Origin: Sphingobacterium puteale
GTDB taxonomy: Bacteria; Bacteroidota; Bacteroidia; Sphingobacteriales; Sphingobacteriaceae
Assembly (NCBI RefSeq): GCF_003627955.1
Contig: NZ_RBWS01000008.1
Location: 1 to 64,000 of the forward strand
Direction: 5' to 3'
DNA length: 64,000 nt
Shown here: piece by piece, positions 28,323 to 35,540 of the stretch
Layout: each line of letters starts with the position of its first letter
Numbering within the stretch: the first letter of the stretch is position 1
Translations under genes and position numbers: made by a program
The notes under the pieces: model-generated
Told to the model about the DNA's origin: nothing
The model's database searches: none
What the model saw: only the letters and a program-made list of their open reading frames with translations

Positions 28323-29702
28323 ATGAAAAGAATACCTAAAATGAATCTACGGCGCAGTTTTCTCTTTGCAGGTTTGCTGCTTTCATTCTATGCCTGTAAG
28401 GAAGAAGAACTGGTTTTCCCTAAACAGGAGGGACAAGAAGTGATTGTGACTGAAACACGCCCCACTGCGAAACCAACGAATTTGACTTTGGTCTCTGCCT
28501 TTAACCAAAATATAGAGATTCACTGGCCAGCTTTAAGTGACCGTGTCGCCAAAGCACAGATTAGTTATGTCGATGGAGGAGAGAAACGGGTTGAAGTGAC
28601 TGATTTTGCCAAACCAACAATCATTCATTTAGACGAATTAAAGGAATATGATTTCGCACTAAAATACCTTACAGCTGATGCAACTGCATCCAAAGTAACA
28701 GGCGTCAAACTGACACCGCGTCCTTATGAGGTAGATTATAAATTGGCCAATGTTGCGACAGACAAAGTTGACGGTGGAGTAAAATTTGTTTTCCCAAACA
28801 CTTCTGAAAAAACATTTAAGTACCTGATCAATTATACTGTAAATGGAGAGAACAGAAAGCTGGAAAGTGAGAATTCGAAGTCTGATGTGTTGATCGTCGA
28901 TAAACTTTTTGATGATACAAAAAACATAGATTTTAATATTACAATTTCCGATGCGGCATTGAACAGGTCAAAAACAAAACTTGTAGAAACATCACCAGGA
29001 ATTTTGCCCTATAAGACATTGGTTCCTTCTTTTGCATATTACTATAGTGGACAAAAAAATGCTATTACTGCTTGGACAAACACGCTAGGAGAGCAAGTAA
29101 CTGTAAAGGTAGAATACACATGGAATGGAAGTTCGAAAATAGCCCAGATTTCTACGAGTGATCGAGATGGAGAATTACTTCTTGAAGGTAATCCGACAAA
29201 TGTACATGTTACTTTGACGGGAAAAGAAGGTGCTTCTGTTTCCTTTGATGGTGTCATTTTGCCGCCGAAAGAATTTGCCGATAAAGCTAGCTGGACGGCT
29301 ACCGTGTCAGACAATCAAGCGGGAGATGGTGGTGGAGCTGCTGCATTAATTGATAATAATACAGATACCTATTGGCATTCCGATTGGGGTACACCGGCTC
29401 CATTTCCACATTGGTTTAGAATAGATTTCGGCAGAGCAAGGTTTGTTTCTAAAATCAGTATGATTCGTAGAAAAAATAAAGACAATGGCTTTGTACGTTA
29501 TAATGTGGAAGTATCAGTTGATGGCAATAATTTTGCCACCGTTGCAAAAGATATTGAGTTCAATCCATCAAATGATGGTTGGCAAGACTATATTTTGCCC
29601 AAAACAGTTAAAGCGAGATATGTTCGGGTTACAATGACAGCACCGAAAAATCAGGGCGATGCTTTTACACATTTAGGTGAATTTAGCGCGTTTGGATATT
29701 AG
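28323..29702 (+). CDS. DUF4998/discoidin-domain lipoprotein, last gene of the M60 operon
   Basis: A 459-residue lipoprotein (lipobox FYAC, Cys25). Residues about 47-230 carry fibronectin-III-like units of the DUF4998 type (PTNLTLVSAFNQNIEIHW, later ALKYLTADATASK). The C-terminal 150 residues form a discoidin/F5-8C domain: LIDNNTDTYWHSDWGTP, then WFRIDFGRARFVSKI and YVRVTMTAPKNQGDA. It is a binding protein without catalytic motifs, probably a surface glycan binder of the complex (SGBP-like). It starts 17 bp after the second AlkP-fold gene and is followed by a strong bidirectional terminator. Confidence 0.82.
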   Translation: MKRIPKMNLRRSFLFAGLLLSFYACKEEELVFPKQEGQEVIVTETRPTAKPTNLTLVSAFNQNIEIHWPALSDRVAKAQISYVDGGEKRVEVTDFAKPTIIHLDELKEYDFALKYLTADATASKVTGVKLTPRPYEVDYKLANVATDKVDGGVKFVFPNTSEKTFKYLINYTVNGENRKLESENSKSDVLIVDKLFDDTKNIDFNITISDAALNRSKTKLVETSPGILPYKTLVPSFAYYYSGQKNAITAWTNTLGEQVTVKVEYTWNGSSKIAQISTSDRDGELLLEGNPTNVHVTLTGKEGASVSFDGVILPPKEFADKASWTATVSDNQAGDGGGAAALIDNNTDTYWHSDWGTPAPFPHWFRIDFGRARFVSKISMIRRKNKDNGFVRYNVEVSVDGNNFATVAKDIEFNPSNDGWQDYILPKTVKARYVRVTMTAPKNQGDAFTHLGEFSAFGY

Positions 29703-29709
29703 TCTTTTT

Positions 29710-29756
29710 GTTGAGTACCGAGCTTACATATTTGCATTATAAGCTCGGTATTCAAC
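29710..29756. terminator. Bidirectional terminator between convergent genes
   Basis: A 17-bp stem (29710-29726 with 29740-29756, one G-T pair) surrounds a 13-nt loop. The core is TACCGAGCTTA paired with TAAGCTCGGTA. It lies between the stop of the M60 operon (29702) and the stop of the minus-strand gene (29761), and would serve both directions. Confidence 0.85.
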
Positions 29757-29760
29757 ATCT

Positions 29761-32106
29761 TTATTTAAATACCTCTCTATAGTAAACAACCTTTCCCGAC
29801 TCAGTAACACCTGAAATAGTGATACAAAAGCCCTTCGCTCGACTATTATTAAAAAAGGTAAAAAGTCCTGATGTATTTCCCGCTTCGATCGTGGCAAAGG
29901 CATTCCAATATAACGTTGGTCGATAATCTTTGGGGCTATTAAATTTCTTGGCTGTGGTTTCGTAGGTTACGTTGGTATATTGTGTAATAGGCATGTACCC
30001 CATAAGGGTCTGCTCATCCACTGTCTTGCCAATCTCACGGTCGACTTCATCTGCTGAGGACTGAAACAGAAGAATAGCTGGCTGATTATTTGCCTGAGGT
30101 AAACTCGCGTAGTATTTTACCATGGGAAAGTTAGCCGCGTCTTCAAAAAGCCCACTATCACCAATATTGGATTCAAAATTAGTAAAGCTCTGCTCTATTC
30201 CATTGATATAGATTTTGGTGTTTCTTTGCGGGTTATAACTTTTGAGTTGTTTCCGTATATAATCGCTAATATCATACGAGCGTTTAATCACATTGCTATC
30301 AAGTGCTGGATATATCACTGCATCGGGCTTTACATTGGTCGGAACATCTGCCATATAAAATCTTTTTTGGACGCGCTCTTGCTCTCTTTGCAATCGACTT
30401 CTATGGACGACAACAGTTGCTAGCCTGCGCTGTCCCTTTGCGTCAACAGTGAAATTTGGGGCAAAGCTTTCAAGTTGAATTAAATCTGTCGTTTTATAAT
30501 CTCTTTGTGGTAGGCTGTCAGCAATATAAACCGGACGTCGGAGCTGTTGCGGATTAGCAAAAGTATAACGAACAGAAAACGGCTCAAATTTTAACCGACG
30601 GTAGATTTGGCTAAATTTGGTTTCTATGGAATCAAAAATGATTAAGTTGGGGATACTAAATCTGCCGAGGGAATCAAAACCGATTTCTTGGTATTTCATG
30701 CGTGATGAGCCAAAATCCTGATAACCGAAAGAAGCTCCTCGGTCAACGCCCTTGGATTTTTCCTCCTTCTTCAATAGGTTTCGGTAGCTTTCATAAAACT
30801 TAGCCCATCTGTATTTTGGCATTATTATCTGGCCTTTTAAAATAAGTAATGTATCTTTATAGAATTGCTTATCGCTATAGCAGATTTCTCGAAACCAGTT
30901 CACACTCTGAATATAACTGTCTCTATTCTTGCTTTTGTTCCAGTAAACTTGAGGTGCGATTAAATTGTCTGAGGCTAATGGTTTAAGGTATAGATCGGTC
31001 AATATACTTTCGTTGCTATCTATCGGAACATCAATATCCGTGACTGAAATTGATAATTTTGCAGATTCTTTTATTGGAAGCTGTAATTGGAGCCTATTCC
31101 CGGATTTTTCACCTTCACCCCGTTGTAAAGAAACCTCTGGCCTGAGCAGGATTTGTTCCTGTCCAATGATGGATGTTCGCAAAGAAAGTAATTGACCTGA
31201 AGTATTGTTGACTTTAACTTGTAAAAGTCCATACTCCAAACTATTATTCTGAAGCGGAATATTAATTTTTTTCCCTTTAGTCAGATGGACTTGTTCTTTG
31301 AAAAGAAAACGTTGTTGTAGGTTGGCTTCAATACGTACAGATTGTGAATCGATATTGGTCTGTAATTGGATGACAGTTTGATCATTCTCCGTTATCAGGC
31401 TTGCTTTACAGCCCAATTTTGCCGAGGGTAAGCTGTTTTTTCGAATGTTTCCATCCGCAGCGGTCCATTCGATGAAATAATTCGTTGTCAAATTCGGGGT
31501 AAAATAGATCATAGCAAGTCCTGCCCCGTCAGTCTGGAAATCACCTAAAAACTTCCCTTGATCATCCGTCAGACTACCTTTGGCCATGGCAGGAATTCCA
31601 TTGCCGTCCATACATTTGATCGTAAGCTGATTCGAAATGTTGCTTAATAATAACCCCCCTTCAGGATAAAAAAATAGATTGTAGCTTCTTTCTTTTTTAG
31701 GAAAATTAGATTGTTGTTCTGGAATAGGCTTTCCCAATTGAAGTATGCCGATTTTTTTAAAATATGGTCGGCGGAGTGGACAGTCCGGATCATTTGTATA
31801 GGCATTGATAAATAGCTCGTTTCCCTGATAAGCTGGAGGAATAACAAAGTGACTTGCTGTAATACCTTGCGAAACCATTGCTACGGCCTGCTGGAATTCT
31901 TTACCCTGTTCATCTGCCCATTTGAGGTAGAGGTTAAACACATTTTTCGAAAGAAGACCTTCTTCCAAAACATAACCTTTAAACCATACTGTATCGCCGG
32001 GGAAATAGTAATCCCTATCTGTATGCAGGTAAATACTGTTGCTCTGTGCGTGGCTGAAGTTTATTTGTATAAATAGAAGGAACAAGATAATATATCTCAT
32101 GATCAT
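29761..32106 (-). CDS. Macroglobulin (MG2)-like secreted protein with plug-like C-terminus
   Basis: A 781-residue exported protein with a signal peptide (about 1-20, ending FSHAQ). The N-terminal region fits the MG2-like domain seen in Bacteroidota macroglobulin-type proteins: SIYLHTDRDYYFPGDTVWFK followed by FVIPPAYQGNELFINAYTND. Further sandwich-like domains follow (FYPEGGLLLSNISNQLTIKC). The last 150 residues include YDISDYIRKQL and TKIYINGIEQSF, resembling a TonB-receptor plug without a barrel. There is no thioester motif. Family members often lie near TonB-dependent receptors, but their job is unknown; a protease inhibitor or envelope scaffold is possible. The start may be M1 or M3. It is convergent with the M60 operon and transcribed alone. 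Confidence 0.7.
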   Translation of the reverse strand: MIMRYIILFLLFIQINFSHAQSNSIYLHTDRDYYFPGDTVWFKGYVLEEGLLSKNVFNLYLKWADEQGKEFQQAVAMVSQGITASHFVIPPAYQGNELFINAYTNDPDCPLRRPYFKKIGILQLGKPIPEQQSNFPKKERSYNLFFYPEGGLLLSNISNQLTIKCMDGNGIPAMAKGSLTDDQGKFLGDFQTDGAGLAMIYFTPNLTTNYFIEWTAADGNIRKNSLPSAKLGCKASLITENDQTVIQLQTNIDSQSVRIEANLQQRFLFKEQVHLTKGKKINIPLQNNSLEYGLLQVKVNNTSGQLLSLRTSIIGQEQILLRPEVSLQRGEGEKSGNRLQLQLPIKESAKLSISVTDIDVPIDSNESILTDLYLKPLASDNLIAPQVYWNKSKNRDSYIQSVNWFREICYSDKQFYKDTLLILKGQIIMPKYRWAKFYESYRNLLKKEEKSKGVDRGASFGYQDFGSSRMKYQEIGFDSLGRFSIPNLIIFDSIETKFSQIYRRLKFEPFSVRYTFANPQQLRRPVYIADSLPQRDYKTTDLIQLESFAPNFTVDAKGQRRLATVVVHRSRLQREQERVQKRFYMADVPTNVKPDAVIYPALDSNVIKRSYDISDYIRKQLKSYNPQRNTKIYINGIEQSFTNFESNIGDSGLFEDAANFPMVKYYASLPQANNQPAILLFQSSADEVDREIGKTVDEQTLMGYMPITQYTNVTYETTAKKFNSPKDYRPTLYWNAFATIEAGNTSGLFTFFNNSRAKGFCITISGVTESGKVVYYREVFK

Positions 32107-32333
32107 AATTTATAAATGGTTTTCGCTTAGGATTATTTTATAGCATTTACAACACTAAAAAGTATTGTACCGTTTAAGGTACGGAAATTAATTTTTTATT
32201 AAAGAATAAATATCAATCAATCGATTGCATTGTTTTCGGTGAAAAATTGAGGCAGAGAAAATGAGGAACGACTTAATAACAAGATGGCTGACGAGAGACT
32301 TAGCAAAATATTAAGTATATTCTATAGATATAG

Positions 32334-32426
32334 ACTGACTATAGCATATTTGATGGCTTATATAAAAAAACGAAACTCAGGCAAAATAAGGATTGGGGTG
32401 GAGAATTTAATCCAACGCTGGAGTAA
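32334..32426 (+). pseudogene. Relic of a susD gene 3' end
   Basis: Bases 32382-32425 match the last 44 bases of the SusD gene at 6955-8724 (8680-8723) with a single C-to-T difference. In frame they encode QNKDWGGEFNPTLE followed by TAA. Weaker similarity continues for about 20 bases upstream, and the frame is open back to 32334. No SusC or rest of SusD accompanies it. It is a scar left by a deleted, duplicated or recombined SusCD locus. Confidence 0.8.
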
Positions 32427-32467
32427 CGTGTTTTCCAATCTGGTAAGTAAAATATGCATAAAAATAG

Positions 32468-32497
32468 AACGGGATGCTAAGCAAAGAGCATCCCGTT
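32468..32497 (-). terminator. Terminator of the DUF4342-like gene
   Basis: A perfect 11-bp stem AACGGGATGCT (32468-32478) pairs with AGCATCCCGTT (32487-32497). Read on the minus strand it is followed by CTATTTTT, so it serves the gene ending at 32523. Confidence 0.75.
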
Positions 32498-32522
32498 CGC
32501 GTTAAATTATGTTGGATACAGC

Positions 32523-32801
32523 TTATTTTAATTCAATCATTTTTTGTTTTTCATCTTCCTGCTTGTCTTCTTGTAAAATGGCTACTTGAAGGTTGCAAAC
32601 TAGCATAAGGATAATAAGAACGACAAAAGCGATAGGAAAAATAATACCGATGATTACCGCAAGCAGTAAAGATATATTTAGGTATTCCTGCCCATTTTTG
32701 GAAGAAACCTTTAAGCGTGAGCTTTTAAATGAATCAAAAAGGTCTTGAAAAGCTTTTGTGATCGTTTTGCTGTTGATGCTGAATGTTGTTTTAGTTGCCA
32801 T
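32523..32801 (-). CDS. Small DUF4342-like membrane protein
   Basis: A 92-residue protein. The N-terminal half is soluble (TKAFQDLFDSFKSSRLKVSS), followed by a hydrophobic double segment at about 45-72 (LLLAVIIGIIFPIAFVVLII) and a charged tail (QEDKQEDEKQKMIE). The spacing of the basic strand, NGQEYLNISL and the hydrophobic hairpin resembles DUF4342, a small family of unknown function. ATG at 32801 is the only good start. A terminator follows downstream, so it is a single-gene transcript. Confidence 0.6.
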   Translation of the reverse strand: MATKTTFSINSKTITKAFQDLFDSFKSSRLKVSSKNGQEYLNISLLLAVIIGIIFPIAFVVLIILMLVCNLQVAILQEDKQEDEKQKMIELK

Positions 32802-32935
32802 GATGTTTATTTTTTAATGTTTTTATTTCTTATTTGATATCTCAAAGGTAGGGGAGATTTGCTGAAGGGGGGAGCGTCATTAGGCTAATCAGGAAAGAAT
32901 CTCGGTAAATGACGGGCATGCGTCGGTCAGTGGCG

Positions 32936-32975
32936 AAAGAAGCACCAATAATACAGGGACTATTGGTGCTTCTTT
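32936..32975 (-). terminator. Terminator after the GH2 gene
   Basis: A perfect 15-bp stem AAAGAAGCACCAATA (32936-32950) pairs with TATTGGTGCTTCTTT (32961-32975) around a 10-nt loop. It lies 25 bp beyond the stop of the minus-strand GH2 gene. Confidence 0.8.
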
Positions 32976-33000
32976 TGAGTGGTGTTATGTCGTATTGGAA

Positions 33001-35235
33001 TTAAAGACCCACATGCTCTGTTTTGGATTTTGTTGGTCCAGCGGCATTTTGTTTATAAGAGGGGTCGTAATTCCAATGAATACGATCTGTTAATACCTTT
33101 CCGTCTTCTTGTACAATCTTAGCTTCGATGGTGTTCGCTCCCTTCGTGAGCTTGACGTTATCAAAAATGTAGTGCACATCTGTTTGCCCTTTTCTAACGC
33201 CTTTGATAACAGTTCCGTTAACGGTTAAAGTTGGTTCACCTCTATTGGAATAAATAGTTACAGGGGTGATTTGATTTCCGCGATTGATCATACGGCGTTG
33301 GGTGACATACAATACCGATTCTTTGCTCCAATTTGCTTTATACCAGTAAAATCCATCTTTTTTCAATTTTCTATCAAAAGAAACCAGTCCTTTATAATTT
33401 CTTGGATTAACGTTCAGTGCGGTAATCGGTGTGGCGAAATCAAAAGTATTCCACACGTATGACCCTAGAAAAATAGGGCTTTTGGAGATTACGCCCCAAT
33501 GGACTTCATGGAATTTTGTTGCATATTCTTCTGGGAAAAATGATGGATTGCTCCATTGGTTGCCGAAATTGCCTACCTCTTCCGCCTGATCCTCAGGAAC
33601 TGCTTCGGCACCGTATTCAGAAAAGATAATCTTGTAGTCTTTGAACTCTTTACTTATCCGTTGCGCCCATGTGGCTACATCGTCATCCTTTGGGGATTTG
33701 TCTTCCAGTTCACCGTTATACCAGCCGAAATAGTGGTTGATCCCTTGTACATCGGCGTTGTTGTTAACCGGATGATCAATTACATTGTATCCGCTGACGG
33801 AGACGGTGTAACGATCCGGATCTTCGGATTTAGCGAGATCATTTAGTTTGGTCGTGAGTTCTACGGTGTAGGCAGACGGGGAGTAAACTTCGTTATGCAT
33901 CCCCCAGATATAGATGGAAGGATGATTAAAATTTTGTCGAATTAGTTCTTTCAACTGCTGTTGGGCGTTATTGTCTTCCAATGTCGTCACACGATTCACA
34001 AATGGGATTTCAGCCCAGATCACAAGCCCGATACTATCGCATTTGGAATAGAAATATGCTGACTGCTGATAGTGTGCCAGACGGATGGAAGTGGCTCCCA
34101 TTTCTTTGATAATGGATAGATCTTCATCGTGGTCGGCGTTGCTCAAGGCTGAGCCTTTGCCCCAGCGGTCCTGATGCCGGCATACGCCATATAGAGGATA
34201 CTTGATGTCATTTAAAAAGAAACCTTGGCCAGTACGCAATTCAAATTTGCGAATACCTAAAGGTGTCGTCACTTCATCGATGATTTGGCCATCTTTTTTA
34301 ATCTGTGTTACCACACGGTAGAGGTAAGGATCATCCAATCCTTGCCATAGATGTGGATTTTTGACTGCAATTTGTTGTGATAATACCTGACGGCCCTGAG
34401 GCGGTAATGTATAATCCGTTTGTTGCTTTGCTTTAATACTGCCATTTTTTTCAAAAATGGTTGTTAGCAATTCGATCGGTTGTATTTTTCCAGACTTGTT
34501 GTCAATTTTTATCTTCAAAGCGATATCCGCAGCTTTTTTCGAAACATTTTGCTGCGTGACATAGATTCCTTGGGAAGCAAAATCATTCACGGCAACATGG
34601 ATATCTTCAGTAATAATAAGTTCAACAGGCCGATAAATACCTCCGTACATGGGGAATAGGGTATGGTTGACCGGAATAACCTGAGGACTTGCTTCGTTAT
34701 TTACTTTGACCAACAGCTCGTTGTCCACTCCCGATTGAAGCATATTGGTTAATTCAAAGACAAAAGCAGAATAGCCTCCCTGATGCCGGCCAACAAAATT
34801 GTAACTGCCATTTCGTAGCGCGTTATCATAAGTGATATCATTTTTCCCCGTTTTGGCAGGAAGGGGTTTATTATTTAAATAAACCTCGGTATTTGTGTTA
34901 ACTCCCTCAAATCGGATGAAAATGCGTTTACCTTTCCAATCTGATCCAGGAACAAATGTTTTGCGGTAATAAGCGTCACCAGTATAAAAGCGTTCGTTTT
35001 TTCCAAGGCTACCTGGTTTGATTTCGTTTGTCTGCATATCTGTTGCATTCCAGGTATGTGGTAAGGTAACAAGTTGCCATTTTCCATCAAACGTGAGGTT
35101 ATAGTCAAGGGCTGAGCTGGAAAATGGACCTTTTTTGAACGACCAGTTTGCATTGAACGGAATGACGGTTCTGGCATGCAGGTTCAGCATCGTTATCCCG
35201 ATTAAGAAGAGCGTATAAAAAATCCTTTTGATCAT
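33001..35235 (-). CDS. GH2-family glycoside hydrolase, beta-galactosidase type
   Basis: A 744-residue exported enzyme, expected to release non-reducing beta-galactose (or a related sugar) from glycans. A signal peptide covers about 1-21. The jelly-roll sugar-binding domain spans about 25-205 (LPHTWNATD, GGYSAFVFELTN, MYGGIYRPVEL). An Ig-like domain follows (about 208-325), and then the TIM barrel from about 330. The acid/base is Glu449 in GMHNE and the nucleophile is Glu540 in IIFSEYGAE; both are present. The C-terminal domain (about 640-725) is sandwich-like. It is divergent from SusC pair 4 with a shared 305-bp control region, and GH20 and GH29 lie beyond, so it belongs to the same locus. 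Beta-glucuronidase or beta-mannosidase specificity cannot be excluded. Confidence 0.9.
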   Translation of the reverse strand: MIKRIFYTLFLIGITMLNLHARTVIPFNANWSFKKGPFSSSALDYNLTFDGKWQLVTLPHTWNATDMQTNEIKPGSLGKNERFYTGDAYYRKTFVPGSDWKGKRIFIRFEGVNTNTEVYLNNKPLPAKTGKNDITYDNALRNGSYNFVGRHQGGYSAFVFELTNMLQSGVDNELLVKVNNEASPQVIPVNHTLFPMYGGIYRPVELIITEDIHVAVNDFASQGIYVTQQNVSKKAADIALKIKIDNKSGKIQPIELLTTIFEKNGSIKAKQQTDYTLPPQGRQVLSQQIAVKNPHLWQGLDDPYLYRVVTQIKKDGQIIDEVTTPLGIRKFELRTGQGFFLNDIKYPLYGVCRHQDRWGKGSALSNADHDEDLSIIKEMGATSIRLAHYQQSAYFYSKCDSIGLVIWAEIPFVNRVTTLEDNNAQQQLKELIRQNFNHPSIYIWGMHNEVYSPSAYTVELTTKLNDLAKSEDPDRYTVSVSGYNVIDHPVNNNADVQGINHYFGWYNGELEDKSPKDDDVATWAQRISKEFKDYKIIFSEYGAEAVPEDQAEEVGNFGNQWSNPSFFPEEYATKFHEVHWGVISKSPIFLGSYVWNTFDFATPITALNVNPRNYKGLVSFDRKLKKDGFYWYKANWSKESVLYVTQRRMINRGNQITPVTIYSNRGEPTLTVNGTVIKGVRKGQTDVHYIFDNVKLTKGANTIEAKIVQEDGKVLTDRIHWNYDPSYKQNAAGPTKSKTEHVGL

Positions 35236-35268
35236 GTGGTTTTAAACTTAGGGTATTTGTTTCGTTTT

Positions 35269-35276
35269 CAAATATA
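35269..35276 (-). promoter_or_regulatory. Candidate -7 box of the GH2 promoter
   Basis: On the minus strand it reads TATATTTG, a full match to the Bacteroidota -7 consensus TAnnTTTG, 34 bp before the GH2 start codon. A -33 TTTG at the right distance is not evident, so the call rests on the -7 box alone. Confidence 0.4.
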
Positions 35277-35312
35277 ACCAACAAAAAGACAATGCCTAAT
35301 CCCGCCTTTTTT

Positions 35313-35336
35313 TTGAAAACAATTTATTGAAAACAA
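35313..35336 (+). repeat. TTGAAAACAA direct repeat, candidate operator
   Basis: Two identical 10-mers TTGAAAACAA start at 35313 and 35327. Similar cores lie near 35264 (opposite strand) and 35362. The clustering in a short divergent control region suggests regulator binding sites, but the AT-rich composition makes chance matches possible. Confidence 0.35.
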
Positions 35337-35540
35337 ATTAACTGTATGTATTTTATTTTTCCGTGAAAACATTTTTTATTTCTTTATTGATCTATTTGTA
35401 TGATATACACTACAACGTTTTCGAGAGTTGCGCAAACGATTGACTGAATTTGGCTTTGGGTAATAACTTAATAATTTCTTTACAATTGCATCGGATATAG
35501 AACCAAATTACCAACACTAACAAACCTTAGAAAACATAAT

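Larger units (their letters stand above)
32107..32522. other. Spacer with susD relic and shared motif
   Basis: No intact gene is seen. It contains CAATCGATTGC at 32218-32228 (a possible operator upstream of the minus-strand gene ending its leader at 32106), a 30-codon relic of a susD 3' end (32334-32426) and a terminator hairpin (32468-32497) serving the minus-strand gene at 32523. One plus-strand open frame (32284-32505) reads through the relic in the wrong phase and is not a gene. Confidence 0.6.
35236..35540. other. Divergent control region between GH2 and SusC pair 4
   Basis: This 305-bp spacer holds no gene. It contains a -7-type box on the minus strand (35269-35276), the direct repeat TTGAAAACAA at 35313-35322 and 35327-35336 (14-bp period), related GTGAAAAC near 35362, an inverted TTTGAAAAC near 35264, and the inverted CAATCGTTTG site at 35433-35442. 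It probably controls both directions. Confidence 0.55.

Noticed and set aside
32284..32505. 73-codon plus-strand frame in the spacer after the macroglobulin-like gene
   Set aside because: It runs through the susD relic in a different phase and through the terminator hairpin of the opposite gene. It is explained by those two features.
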